DNA from: Planctomycetaceae bacterium
GTDB lineage: Bacteria > Planctomycetota > Planctomycetia > Pirellulales > Pirellulaceae
Assembly (NCBI GenBank): GCA_005778405.1
Contig: SXOA01000189.1
Location: 1-40,389 of the forward strand
Reading direction: 5' to 3'
Length of the DNA stretch: 40,389 bases
Numbering within the stretch: position 1 is the stretch's first letter; every line of letters starts with the position of its first letter. This document shows, one piece after another, positions 8,916 to 16,995 of this stretch. Both the position numbers and the translations under genes were made by a program. The notes under the pieces were generated by a model, which saw only the letters and a program-made list of their open reading frames with translations, did not search any database and had not been told where the DNA came from.

Positions 8916-9464
8916 ATGTCGCAAAATTCCTCCGATCCCGTCCCCCTCCGCATGTGTACCTCTTGCGGGGGCATTCAGGAACGGGACGAGCATTTTTGCG
9001 AGAAGTGCGGCGCACCTATCACGCAACACGCCCACTCCGACTACATCCTGGGAATTCACTCTCGCGGATTTGCCCTTCATAAGGCCACGCATGATCCCAG
9101 GAAATTCATAGTCGTTTTAGGAACCTGGCTTTGGGTGGGTCCGTCTCTTGTGCTTTGCCTGATGTTGTTCTTCTCCGGTCTGGTGGTCCTCTTTCAAGAG
9201 CCAGGCATGGGGGGTCGTATCATGGTCGCCGCGGGTGCTGCCGGCATCTGGCTGTTCGGCACCATTCTCTATCGCACGACGTCTGCCTGGCTTGTCCAGC
9301 GCTTCGGAAATAGTCGCGCCTCCGCCGATCAAAGTGAACCCGAGGACCAGCAGGATTGTCTCGATTGTGGTAAACCCTTTGCCACCACCCAGACTCGCTG
9401 CCCGGCCTGCAGCTGGTCGTACGCTGTCGAATACCCAAAGGACGATCAGGCAAAATGGAAGTAA
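8916..9464 (+). CDS. Double zinc-ribbon membrane protein
   Basis: 182 residues. An N-terminal zinc ribbon (C14, C17, C28, C31; CTSCG and CEKCG) and a C-terminal one (C148, C151, C162, C165; CLDCG and CPACS) flank two transmembrane helices near residues 67-90 and 98-115. Both ribbons are therefore likely on the same, cytoplasmic side. There is no gap to the preceding gene. Such ribbons usually bind Zn for structure or mediate protein contacts. The specific role is unknown. Confidence 0.72.
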   Translation: MSQNSSDPVPLRMCTSCGGIQERDEHFCEKCGAPITQHAHSDYILGIHSRGFALHKATHDPRKFIVVLGTWLWVGPSLVLCLMLFFSGLVVLFQEPGMGGRIMVAAGAAGIWLFGTILYRTTSAWLVQRFGNSRASADQSEPEDQQDCLDCGKPFATTQTRCPACSWSYAVEYPKDDQAKWK

Positions 9465-9475
9465 ACGGCCGATGC

Positions 9476-9503
9476 TTGCGTTCGCCTGCATCCTCCTTAT
9501 AAT
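9476..9503 (+). promoter_or_regulatory. Promoter of tRNA-Gly
   Basis: TTGCGT (9476-9481), 16 bp, then a perfect TATAAT (9498-9503), ending 17 bp before the mature tRNA. The pair starts 12 bp after the preceding stop codon, which suggests the tRNA has its own promoter. Confidence 0.6.
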
Positions 9504-9520
9504 TACAAGCACGATGATTT

Positions 9521-9592
9521 GCGGCGGTAGCTCAGTGGTAGAGCGCTAGCTTCCCAAGCTGGATGTCGCGAGTTCGACCCTCGTCCGCCGCT
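9521..9592 (+). tRNA. tRNA-Gly (CCC)
   Basis: A 72-nt cloverleaf folds cleanly. The acceptor stem is GCGGCGG/CCGCCGC, the D-stem GCTC/GAGC, and the anticodon arm CTAGC-TTCCCAA-GCTGG with anticodon CCC. The variable loop has 5 nt. The T-arm is GCGAG-TTCGACC-CTCGT with one G-T pair, and the discriminator is T. No CCA is encoded. Confidence 0.95.
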
Positions 9593-9597
9593 CTTTA

Positions 9598-9617
9598 CGC
9601 CATCAGGATTGATGGCG
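9598..9617 (+). terminator. Hairpin after tRNA, probable terminator
   Basis: CGCCATCA (9598-9605), loop GGAT, TGATGGCG (9610-9617): a perfect 8-bp stem five bases after the tRNA, followed by ATTGTTTCG. The T-run is weak. Confidence 0.45.
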
Positions 9618-10128
9618 ATTGTTTCGAAACGAAAAACGGAAAATGCAGAGATGGCCGTCCGGCTATCCTCTTTCGGCCTAGGTTTACCCTGAAAGGGTAG
9701 GCATCGAGAGACAACCGAAACTGTCTTTCCTTAAGCAAACCGATTTGTGGTACATCCAAGTTGGTAAGAAGCAGATACCGCCTGGTAAGGATCGTGAGGA
9801 AACCTTCCGAGAGTACCACCAGCTTGTAGCCGGTCATTCCCCGTTGCCCCCGGCAGTCCCCGCCGCGAGGGTCGTTAACGAGGTCTGAATGTTGCTGTCT
9901 TGCAACCGGGAACAGTCCACCTACGAATGGTACAAGCGGCACTTGGATTCGTTCGTGACCTTCGCTGGCTTGACCCTGCGTCGTTGCAAGGACTCTCTTT
10001 TTTTTATTTGCACACGGTTTCTCTTGCCCCGCGCTCGAGCCATGCATTAACATAGATTGATGAGTCGGACCTTGAATTGACAAAGTCTCCGGCCCCCGCC
10101 GACATTCCCGCCAGCGACCTCCCGCCTC
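9618..10128. other. Non-coding gap
   Basis: About 510 bp without a convincing gene. A minus-strand frame spans it but continues antisense into the signal peptide region of the next gene and resembles no family I know. It contains a small TACCCT-GAA-AGGGTA hairpin (9685-9699) and a T-run near 10000. Nothing else stands out. Confidence 0.4.
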
Positions 10129-12321
10129 ATGAAACTCTCTCCGCGAGCTGCGCTCTGTTTCTGTGCCGTAGTGGCGGGGATGCTGTTGGCGGCGTCGCCG
10201 GCAGCCTTCGCGGACGAAGCAATTTCGCAGACGTTGAACTTCGAAAACGACATCGTCCCCATCCTCTCCAAGTTCGGCTGCAACGCATCCGGCTGCCACG
10301 GCAAGGCAGAGGGGCAGAATGGATTCAAGCTTTCGGTATTCGGCTTCGATCCGCCCGCGGATTATCGGGCGATCACGATGGAGGGGCGCGGGCGGCGGGT
10401 CTTTCCGTCGGCAGCGGAGAAGAGCCTGCTATTGCTCAAGGTGAGCGGCGCGAGCCCGCATGGGGGCGGAGTGCGGATTCCGCCGGATCGACCGGAGTAT
10501 GAAACGCTCCGCCGCTGGATCGTTGCCGGCCTGCCGGTTGGCTCCGCGAGCGACCCCAAGGTGGTCAAAATTGAGCTGACGCCGCATGAAGAGACAATTG
10601 ATGAAGGAGAATCGCGGCAACTTGTCGTGACGGCGACGCTGACCAACGGCAAGAATCTCGACGTGACGAGACTGGCGAAGTTCCAGTCCAATAACGACGG
10701 CTTGGCGTCAGTGAGCGAGGAAGGCCTGGTTACCGTGGGCCAAACGCCCGGCGTTGTCGCCGTGATGGCGAGCTACGCCAATGAAGTGGATGTCTTCCAC
10801 GTCCTGATTCCTCGGAATCGAGAGACCGCACCCTATCCGGAAGTCGCCGGGATTAACTTCATCGACCAGCATGTCTACCGCCGGCTGAAGCAGCTCAACA
10901 TCGTGCCGGCCGAGGTTTGCAGCGATGCGGAGTATTTGCGGCGGATACATCTCGATCTCATCGGGACACTGCCGACAGCTGACGAAGCCCGCCGCTTTCT
11001 AGCGGATACAAGATCGGACAAGCGGAAGGTGCTGGTGGACGAACTGCTGGCCCGCCCGGAGTTTGCCGATTACTGGGCCCTCAAATGGGCCGACCTGCTG
11101 CGCGTCGATCGGCAAGTGCTCGGTCACAAAGCAGCTTACGACGAGTATCGCTGGATTAAGGACAGCCTGGCCAAGAACAAGCCGCTAGACCAGTTTGCCC
11201 GCGAGGTCATCACCGCGTCCGGACCGCTGTCGGAAAGTCCGCAAGGATACATCTACAAAACGTCTCCTCAGCCGGGGCAGGCGGCGAGCACGATTTCGCA
11301 GGTCTTCCTCGGCGTCCGGATTGAGTGCGCCACTTGTCACCATCATCCGTACGACCGCTGGAGCCAGACCGACTACTTTGGCATGACCGCTTACTTCACG
11401 CAGCTCCAGCAAAAGACCACGCCGCTTGGGGAAGTGCTACTGTCGGTAGGCGACCCCGCGACGACGCATCCCCGCACCGGCCAGCCGATTACCGCCCATC
11501 CGCTCGGCCGGCCGATGCCGGAGAAGAACGTCACCGGCGATCGCCGCATCGAACTCGCCACATGGCTCACTGCTGCGGACAATCCCTGGTTCGCCCGCAA
11601 CATGGCCAACCGCGTCTGGGCACCCCTCCTCGGCCGCGGACTGGTCGAGCCGGTCGATGACTTCCGGGCGACGAACCCTCCGAGCAACCCCGAGCTGCTC
11701 GATGCACTTGCATCGCATCTCGCCGCCAGCAAGTTCGACCTGCGAGAGCTCATCCGGGCCATCACCGCTTCCCGCACTTACCAGCATTCCACCAAACCAA
11801 ACGCAACCAACAACCGCGATGAGCAGAATTACTCGCGGGCCCTGCTCAAGTCGATGGATGCCGAAGTCCTGCTCGACGCCGTCTGCCAGGCGACCGGCGT
11901 CCCCGAGAAGTTCGAGGGGGTCCCCGCCGGCTCGCGGGCGATCCAGCTTTGGGACAGCCAGGTGGACCACTACTTCCTCCGCCTCTTCGGCCGCCCCACC
12001 CGGCAGACGGTGTGTGAATGTGAACGAGTCACCGAGCCGAGCGTCGCCCAGGTGCTCCACCTGCTCAACAGCGAACGGGTGCAGGAAAAGCTCTCGCACG
12101 AAAACGGCTTCGTCGCCAAACTGGCCAAACGGGAATCCGACAACGCCCGCGCTGCCGACGAGCTCTACCTCAATCTCTTTTCCCGGCTCCCCACCGATGC
12201 CGAGCGCCAAATTGCGGTAGAATACCTTGGCAAGGCCGGCGACTCCGCCGTCCGCCGCACCGCCCTGGAAGACCTGGCCTGGACGATGCTCAATTCGCTG
12301 GAGTTTGTGTTCAACCATTAG
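10129..12321 (+). CDS. DUF1549/DUF1553 cytochrome-like protein with Ig-like (BIG2) domain
   Basis: 730 residues. There is a signal peptide (about 1-29), then a cytochrome-like region with CNASGCHG (residues 51-58, a CX4CH variant of the haem motif). An Ig-like BIG2-type segment follows (about 145-235, with FQSNNDGLASVSEEGLVTV). DUF1549 comes next (about 255-410), containing a standard CATCHHH site at 400-406. The C-terminal DUF1553 (about 455-720) contains NRVWAPLLGRGLVEPVDDFR and NFSRALLKSM-like elements. This set is a hallmark of planctomycetes, where large families of these secreted proteins occur; their function is not established. DUF1501 partners commonly lie beside them, but here the next gene encodes a DUF58 protein instead. 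Confidence 0.93.
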   Translation: MKLSPRAALCFCAVVAGMLLAASPAAFADEAISQTLNFENDIVPILSKFGCNASGCHGKAEGQNGFKLSVFGFDPPADYRAITMEGRGRRVFPSAAEKSLLLLKVSGASPHGGGVRIPPDRPEYETLRRWIVAGLPVGSASDPKVVKIELTPHEETIDEGESRQLVVTATLTNGKNLDVTRLAKFQSNNDGLASVSEEGLVTVGQTPGVVAVMASYANEVDVFHVLIPRNRETAPYPEVAGINFIDQHVYRRLKQLNIVPAEVCSDAEYLRRIHLDLIGTLPTADEARRFLADTRSDKRKVLVDELLARPEFADYWALKWADLLRVDRQVLGHKAAYDEYRWIKDSLAKNKPLDQFAREVITASGPLSESPQGYIYKTSPQPGQAASTISQVFLGVRIECATCHHHPYDRWSQTDYFGMTAYFTQLQQKTTPLGEVLLSVGDPATTHPRTGQPITAHPLGRPMPEKNVTGDRRIELATWLTAADNPWFARNMANRVWAPLLGRGLVEPVDDFRATNPPSNPELLDALASHLAASKFDLRELIRAITASRTYQHSTKPNATNNRDEQNYSRALLKSMDAEVLLDAVCQATGVPEKFEGVPAGSRAIQLWDSQVDHYFLRLFGRPTRQTVCECERVTEPSVAQVLHLLNSERVQEKLSHENGFVAKLAKRESDNARAADELYLNLFSRLPTDAERQIAVEYLGKAGDSAVRRTALEDLAWTMLNSLEFVFNH

Positions 12322-12325
12322 AGGA

Positions 12326-12417
12326 AATGACAAAATTCGAATTCCGAATGACGAATGGAAGCATTGACCGGCGTCTTTAATTCGTCATTCGTCATTCGCC
12401 ATTCGAATTTCGTCATT
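12326..12417. repeat. Dispersed ATTCG palindrome, copy A
   Basis: Arms of 32 bp at 12326-12357 and 12386-12417, inverted to each other with few mismatches, around a unique 28-bp centre. Built on GAATGACGAATG / CATTCGTCATTC. Three more copies lie at 27892, 28416 and 39301. It fills the gap between the DUF1549 gene and the DUF58 gene and extends the DUF58 open frame artificially upstream. Confidence 0.85.
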
Positions 12418-12426
12418 CCAATTCCT

Positions 12427-13326
12427 ATGCCCTCCACGCTCATCTCGCCGACACAGCTTTTGCCCCCACAATTGCTCGCTCAATTAGAGCGCCTGGAATT
12501 GGTCAGCCGCAAAATTTTCCGCGGCCGCATGAAAGGAGAGCGCAAGAGCAAGCGGAAGGGGCAGAGCGTGGAGTTCGCCGATTTCCGCAACTATGTGGCG
12601 GGGGATGACCTGCGGTTCATCGACTGGAACCTCTACGCTCGGCTGGACAAATTGTTCCTCAAGCTCTTCTTGGAAGAGGAGGATCTGCATTTCTTCGCCC
12701 TCATCGATACCAGCGGCAGCATGGATTTCGGCGAGCCGACCAAGCTGGACTACGCCCGGCAACTGGCGGCTTCGCTCGGCTTCATCGGCCTGATTCGCGG
12801 GGCGAGAGTCAAAATCGAAACGCTCGGCAGCACGCACAAGAACCCCGGCCCCACGCTCCGCGGCCGGGCCAGCCTTTGGCGGATGATGGACTACATGGGG
12901 GGCATCCAGGCCGGCGAGAACGTGCCGCTAACGACCGGCATCAAGAACTTCTGCGTCCGCAATACCGGCAAGGGCATCTTCATCCTCATCACTGACCTGA
13001 TGGACAAGGAAGGGTACGACAAGGCCCTCCGCTTCCTCGTCGCCCAGCAGATGGACGTCTACGTCATCCACGTCCTCTGCCCCGAGGAAATCGCCCCGGA
13101 CCTCAAGGGGGACCTCAAGCTCGTCGACTGCGAGGACGACGACCAGGCCGAAGTCACCGTCAGCCGCCCGCTGCTGGACAAATACAAGCGGACCCTCGCC
13201 AGCTTCATCGACGGCGCCCGCGACTTCTGCAACCGCCGCGGCATGAACTACCTCATGACCAGCACCGACACCCCGGTGGACAAGCTGGTGGCAAGTTATT
13301 TGAGGAAGCGGGGATTGGTGAAGTAG
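12427..13326 (+). CDS. DUF58/vWA-domain protein
   Basis: 299 residues from ATG 12427. The frame is open back to 12355, but that part is translated palindromic repeat, so the internal ATG is preferred. The DUF58 signature is present (RNYVAGDDLRFIDWNLYARLDKLFLKLF, about residues 55-82, quoted here as two motifs, DDLRFIDW and DKLFLKLF). A vWA MIDAS follows (DTSGSM, 94-99). DUF58 proteins are normally encoded beside a MoxR ATPase and BatA/BatB-type proteins; here those neighbours are absent from the window. The role is probably cytoplasmic and chaperone- or envelope-related. Confidence 0.9.
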   Translation: MPSTLISPTQLLPPQLLAQLERLELVSRKIFRGRMKGERKSKRKGQSVEFADFRNYVAGDDLRFIDWNLYARLDKLFLKLFLEEEDLHFFALIDTSGSMDFGEPTKLDYARQLAASLGFIGLIRGARVKIETLGSTHKNPGPTLRGRASLWRMMDYMGGIQAGENVPLTTGIKNFCVRNTGKGIFILITDLMDKEGYDKALRFLVAQQMDVYVIHVLCPEEIAPDLKGDLKLVDCEDDDQAEVTVSRPLLDKYKRTLASFIDGARDFCNRRGMNYLMTSTDTPVDKLVASYLRKRGLVK

Positions 13327-13360
13327 GGGTAGTCCTTCGTAGATTTCGTATCGGGTTCTT

Positions 13361-13409
13361 GGCTAGTGCAAAATCAGTTCACCGACCGACGCGAGGTCGG
13401 TGGGGTCTG
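13361..13409 (+). repeat. GGTCGGTGG palindromic element, copy 1
   Basis: Reads CTAGTGCAAAATCAG, then CACCGACCGACGCGAGGTCGGTGGGG. The second part is self-complementary (CCGACC/GGTCGG). The same unit recurs at 13712 in direct and inverted orientation, on the other side of the small ORF. Confidence 0.75.
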
Positions 13410-13443
13410 AGGCGTTGTTTCTGGTTGCGGCACGAACGATTCA

Positions 13444-13656
13444 ATGGCTATCTGGACAAATCTCGACGACAAACTTGTTGAGCAACGGCTACGTGGTGCA
13501 ATCGCCCAAGGCCAGTCGTTGGAAGAGGCTATCCGCACCCTGCATCATTGCGACGGAGTCGGCAGTCTGCTGATTTGCCCAGCCGTTGAAAAGGTCGCAA
13601 ACCTTCCTCTATTAGAGGCCAAGCGGTTGGTCGTCCGCGCATTGTCCACGACTTAG
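13444..13656 (+). CDS. Small hypothetical protein
   Basis: 70 residues from ATG. The composition is protein-like: amphipathic helices, a segment QSLEEAIRTLHHCDG, then LLICPAVEKVANLPLLEAKRLVVRAL. No signal peptide or membrane helix, and no family recognised. It has no clear ribosome binding site. It sits exactly between two copies of the GGTCGGTGG palindrome, which may mean it travels with them or merely interrupts the repeat cluster. Confidence 0.45.
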   Translation: MAIWTNLDDKLVEQRLRGAIAQGQSLEEAIRTLHHCDGVGSLLICPAVEKVANLPLLEAKRLVVRALSTT

Positions 13657-13711
13657 GACGGTGATTCTCTAGCTACAATTCAGCGGAAGCCATTGTTGTC
13701 GACGGATCTTT

Positions 13712-13813
13712 GCTGGCGCAAAATCAGTCCACCGACCGACACGAGGTCGGTGGGGTCTGGTCCCTCTTCTGCCCCACCGACCTTGTGTCGGTGGACAGAT
13801 GATTCTGCACTAG
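13712..13813. repeat. GGTCGGTGG element, inverted pair (copy 2)
   Basis: The left half, from CTGGCGCAAAATCAG through ACGAGGTCGGTGGGG (13712-13756), is mirrored by 13771-13813 (CCCCACCGACC, then TCGGTGGACAG, then GATTCTGCACTAG). The whole is a roughly 100-bp imperfect palindrome, with each half itself containing a smaller palindrome. Confidence 0.75.
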
Positions 13814-13819
13814 AACATC

Positions 13820-13877
13820 GGCTAGCAATTCCTGGCCCCCATCCGGCCTCGTGCCGGTGGAGCCGATGATTCCGCAG
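13820..13877. repeat. Degenerate GGTCGGTGG element (copy 3)
   Basis: GGCTAGCA, then CCATCCGGCCTCGTGCCGGTGG and AGCCGATGATTCCGCAG (13840-13877), match the right half of copy 2 with substitutions. It seems to be a decayed copy. The remaining 80 bp to the next gene's stop hold nothing I can name. Confidence 0.5.
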
Positions 13878-13959
13878 CGCATTTCTCCCGCCGAAGCTGC
13901 TCTGCTTAGGCGTCTGGAATCCCGAGCTGGCGGCAGCTCGCGCGAGCGGTAAGACGCCA

Positions 13960-15189
13960 TCAAAAGTAATGGTTGAATTGGGCGGTAAATTCGCCGTCAA
14001 AGTGGTAGTAATGGTCGGGTGTCAGCGGAAACGTGCCGCCGACTTGTAGAGTGGTCATTGCAGTTACGTCCAGTTGCAGTCCGATGGCCATCGTCAACAG
14101 GCCGGTAGGAACTGGCGGTGGAAATACCACAGTAGTACTCGTTCCAAATCCTTCGTTCAGGGTGAGATTATTGGTTCCGTGCAATTCAACCAAGGCCGCT
14201 GCCCCTTGGAAAAACTCTCGGTCAGGGGATTGGCAGAACCAGTAGCCCACCTGAAGGTCGAGGTGCAACAGGTTGGCCTCATTCAGCTTACTCTTGGTGA
14301 CGGAAGCATCCGGAAGGTAGGTGCTACTACTCCGGTTACCATTGGCCGCGAAATCCGCTTGGATAAAGAACTGGTAAAACAGTCTGTCGCTGGGAGCTCT
14401 CAAGTAACCGAAAAAGGGGAGCAAGTGCACCGCGTTGTCGCTCAGAGCATCGCGGAAGAACGCGTTCTGATAGGTAATGACCTTCTGGCCGGTAGGTATG
14501 GTCGTTCCCAGCCCGACCACCAGCGAAGTCTCCGACGAACGATAGAGGGACCGTTTCCAATTCAAGGCCAATTTGCAATCGTTCCCACCGTCCGTGAAAT
14601 CGAACGTCTCCAAAAAACGAGTCGTAATGCTCCTCGCTACATCCGAGTTGAGGGACACCCTGACTTCCGCGGACCAGAGTCCATCCTGGAATGTCTTCTC
14701 GGCTCCGAAGGTGTAGCGGTTGGCCGAGATCGTGTCTCGGTTTTCATGGGGATAGAAATTTCCGCCCGTATCGAGATAGGCAACCGCGTGGGAATAGTGG
14801 TTGTATTGAAAGAAGACCCGATCCATCGGCAAGGCCTTGCCGTTATCGGCGATCTTGGTCCGGTTGTTGTTCACTGGCCGGCCATAGAAATCCTGGCCAC
14901 CGCCAAAGTAATCGGCCATCATCGTGGGGGCTTTGGTCAAAGAGTCCGTAGGACGCCAGTACCGCGAACCGCCTGAAGTCGACGATAGCCCCTCGCTCAT
15001 CAGCTCCTGCATGTCCATCTCTTCCGTTGCTTCCGCTTGCAGGTCGCCAAGCACAACAGCCGCGGGAGTCCTCTCGTCTTCGTAGGAGTTTTCTTCCCCC
15101 CGGATCGGACTCGCGATCAAGCAACTCAGTAACATCGTGAACGCCAGCCATCGACAGGACGCCGCGACAGACCGAATCAGGCAGGGCAT
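13960..15189 (-). CDS. Secreted beta-barrel-like protein, paralogue 1
   Basis: 409 residues from ATG 15189, with AAGGAT about 7 nt upstream. A signal peptide (about 1-30) is followed by a low-complexity linker. From residue 85 there are many alternating beta strands (TMMADYFGGG, VFFQYNHYSHA, RYTFGAEKTFQDGLWSAEVRVSL, LVVGLGTTIPTG), and the chain ends in NHYF. A terminal aromatic is typical of outer-membrane beta-barrels. It is about the length of a 12-16-strand barrel. It is clearly homologous along its whole length to the next gene upstream, so the pair is a tandem duplication. No ligand motif is visible. Confidence 0.7.
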   Translation of the reverse strand: MPCLIRSVAASCRWLAFTMLLSCLIASPIRGEENSYEDERTPAAVVLGDLQAEATEEMDMQELMSEGLSSTSGGSRYWRPTDSLTKAPTMMADYFGGGQDFYGRPVNNNRTKIADNGKALPMDRVFFQYNHYSHAVAYLDTGGNFYPHENRDTISANRYTFGAEKTFQDGLWSAEVRVSLNSDVARSITTRFLETFDFTDGGNDCKLALNWKRSLYRSSETSLVVGLGTTIPTGQKVITYQNAFFRDALSDNAVHLLPFFGYLRAPSDRLFYQFFIQADFAANGNRSSSTYLPDASVTKSKLNEANLLHLDLQVGYWFCQSPDREFFQGAAALVELHGTNNLTLNEGFGTSTTVVFPPPVPTGLLTMAIGLQLDVTAMTTLQVGGTFPLTPDHYYHFDGEFTAQFNHYF

Positions 15190-15320
15190 TTTCGGATCCT
15201 TTGCTGAAGCCTAGCGGCAGTCTGTTCCGTGCGGAGCGAACCCGACCATGTTGATCGCCGCTGCGCTGAGTTTCAGTGTCTGGTTGCCGGCGTGTTGTAG
15301 TGCCATCCTGCGAAGGTCCG

Positions 15321-16544
15321 TCAAAAGTAATGGTTGAGCTGGACCGAAAGCTCGCTCTCAAAGTAGGCGCGATGTTCCGAAGTCAGTGGAACCACGCCTC
15401 CAATCCGCAGCGTGGTCATTTCCGTCAAGTCCAGTTGCAACCCCGCGGTCATGGTCAACAAGTGGCCTTGCGAAGGGGGAGGAGCACCGGGTGGCGGTGG
15501 AGAAGGAGGATCGGTAAACACATCCGCCGCGGAAAGAATATTGGTCTGGTGCAATTCGATCAAAGCCGCGGCTCGCGAAAGATACGCCCGCTCCGATGAT
15601 TGGTAGATCCAGTAGCCCACCTGAAAATCGAGGAACAATAGGTTGGCTTCATTCAGTCTGTCGACCACCACCCCACCATTTTTAACATCGATGACACGAT
15701 TACCATTTAACCCGAAATCCGCTTGCAGGAACGCCTGGTAAAAAAGTCTCTCGCTGGGAGTTCTCAGGAATCCGATGTAGGGGAGCAGATGCACCGTCTC
15801 GTTACGCAGGATCTGGTGGACGTCGATGAGATGCGTGTCGTCGACGAAGTTCACATCGTTGCCCGCAGGCGCGGCCATTCCCAAGCCCACAACCAGTGAG
15901 GTGTCCGCGGAGCGATAAACCGACTTCTTCAGATTTGCCGCCAGCTTGCAGACATCCCCGCCTTCTATCGAAAACCCCCCAAACCCCAAGGGACTTCTCG
16001 ACAAATCCGAGTTAAAAGAGACTCGGAGTTCCGCGGACCAAAGACCCTCCGCGAAGGTCTTCTCCACGCCGAAAGTGTATCGGTCCACGGGGATCGTAAC
16101 CAATACGGTTGATCCCGTGGTGTCATCCTCATAACTCATCGCATTGGAGTAGTGGTTGTAATTGAAGAACGCCCCATCCATGGGCTGGGCCTTGCCGTTT
16201 TCGGCAATTTTGATCCGATTGCTCCCCAGCGGAATGAACCCAGAAAAGGGGTCGCTCAGCGGTGCCGTGCTAAAGGGAATACCACCCCCAAAGAAGTCCC
16301 CCATCATGGCCGGCGCGGCGGTCACGGTTCCGACGGTGCGCAAAGTCCGCGAGCGACTCCGAGGTTGTGCTCGGGGTTGAGTCAACGGCTCCTGCAGATC
16401 AACCAATGCGATCGTCTCAGCATCCAAGTCGTGGAACACGTCGGTCCCTGGAGCTTCGACTTCCATGGGGGAAGGTTGGCCCAGAACGGGAGTTGCTGTC
16501 GCGCCGCTCAGGAGCACGACCAATGCAAGCACGCGCAGAAACAT
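15321..16544 (-). CDS. Secreted beta-barrel-like protein, paralogue 2
   Basis: 407 residues from ATG 16544, which gives a good signal peptide (MFLRVLALVVLLSGATA). An upstream TTG at 16571 would add nine residues. It shares the order of motifs with its neighbour: MMGDFFGGG, FFNYNHYSNAMSYED, VDRYTFGVEKTFAEGLWSAEL, SLVVGLGMAAPAG, RLNEANLLFLDFQVGYWIYQS, and the same NHYF end. A Pro-rich loop (SPPPPGAPPPSQ) replaces a different loop of the paralogue. Probably an outer-membrane or cell-surface barrel. It diverges from the caspase gene across about 450 bp. Confidence 0.7.
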   Translation of the reverse strand: MFLRVLALVVLLSGATATPVLGQPSPMEVEAPGTDVFHDLDAETIALVDLQEPLTQPRAQPRSRSRTLRTVGTVTAAPAMMGDFFGGGIPFSTAPLSDPFSGFIPLGSNRIKIAENGKAQPMDGAFFNYNHYSNAMSYEDDTTGSTVLVTIPVDRYTFGVEKTFAEGLWSAELRVSFNSDLSRSPLGFGGFSIEGGDVCKLAANLKKSVYRSADTSLVVGLGMAAPAGNDVNFVDDTHLIDVHQILRNETVHLLPYIGFLRTPSERLFYQAFLQADFGLNGNRVIDVKNGGVVVDRLNEANLLFLDFQVGYWIYQSSERAYLSRAAALIELHQTNILSAADVFTDPPSPPPPGAPPPSQGHLLTMTAGLQLDLTEMTTLRIGGVVPLTSEHRAYFESELSVQLNHYF

Positions 16545-16995
16545 GGTGGCTAGCAAGTACAAATGCTTCAAATTCCACCAGCTTTTCCCTGAAAACGACG
16601 AGCGTCGTAAGGCATCGAATGGGCACTGATAGGTACTTAAACAGTTTCTCTCATTGTCCTTTCGGCTGCCGGGAAGACTCGACTTTATCGGTTATGCGGG
16701 ATTTGACGGCTGAAATCGGCCCCCGCCGCCGTGCCGCCTCCCCACCGCTACTCAATGTTCTGGCCTGCGTTGCAAAAGCCAACGCTAGCTCGATAGCCAA
16801 AAAATGGAGGAGCAGAAAGGGAGGACGGGGTACTCTCCCAAGAACTGGCATTTGATCCGTTTGGGGACTGTCCGCAATAACCCCAATCGACTCCTCGTGG
16901 TCGATTCGCTGGAGCAGACGCGGTAGAATCGTCGCGCTTAGTAGCCTCTTGAAGGCTAGCGGCGTTCATCCACGGGGTCGAAGGAGAGAGTTCGC
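16545..16995. other. Divergent regulatory gap before the caspase gene
   Basis: About 450 bp between divergently transcribed genes, with no convincing ORF. A TAGAAT (16924-16929) could be a -10 box for the caspase operon, but no good -35 lies at the right spacing. No hairpin with a T-run was seen. Confidence 0.4.
16981..16988 (+). promoter_or_regulatory. Strong Shine-Dalgarno of caspase gene
   Basis: AAGGAGAG with 7 nt to the ATG at 16996. It fixes the start and is stronger than the sites before most other genes here, so the product is likely translated efficiently. Confidence 0.7.

Noticed and set aside
9595..10299. Minus-strand ORF of 234 codons after the tRNA
   Set aside because: It runs antisense into the signal peptide of the DUF1549 gene and resembles no family; judged a chance open frame.
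12355..12426. Upstream extension of the DUF58 gene
   Set aside because: It is translated repeat copy A (FNSSFVIRHSNFVIP), while DUF58-like sequence begins after ATG 12427.
13361..13877. Possible CRISPR array
   Set aside because: The repeats are few, unevenly spaced and inverted rather than regularly direct; no cas genes.
14074..14976. Plus-strand ORF of 300 codons
   Set aside because: Antisense shadow of the beta-barrel-like gene on the minus strand, which has a signal peptide and a paralogue.
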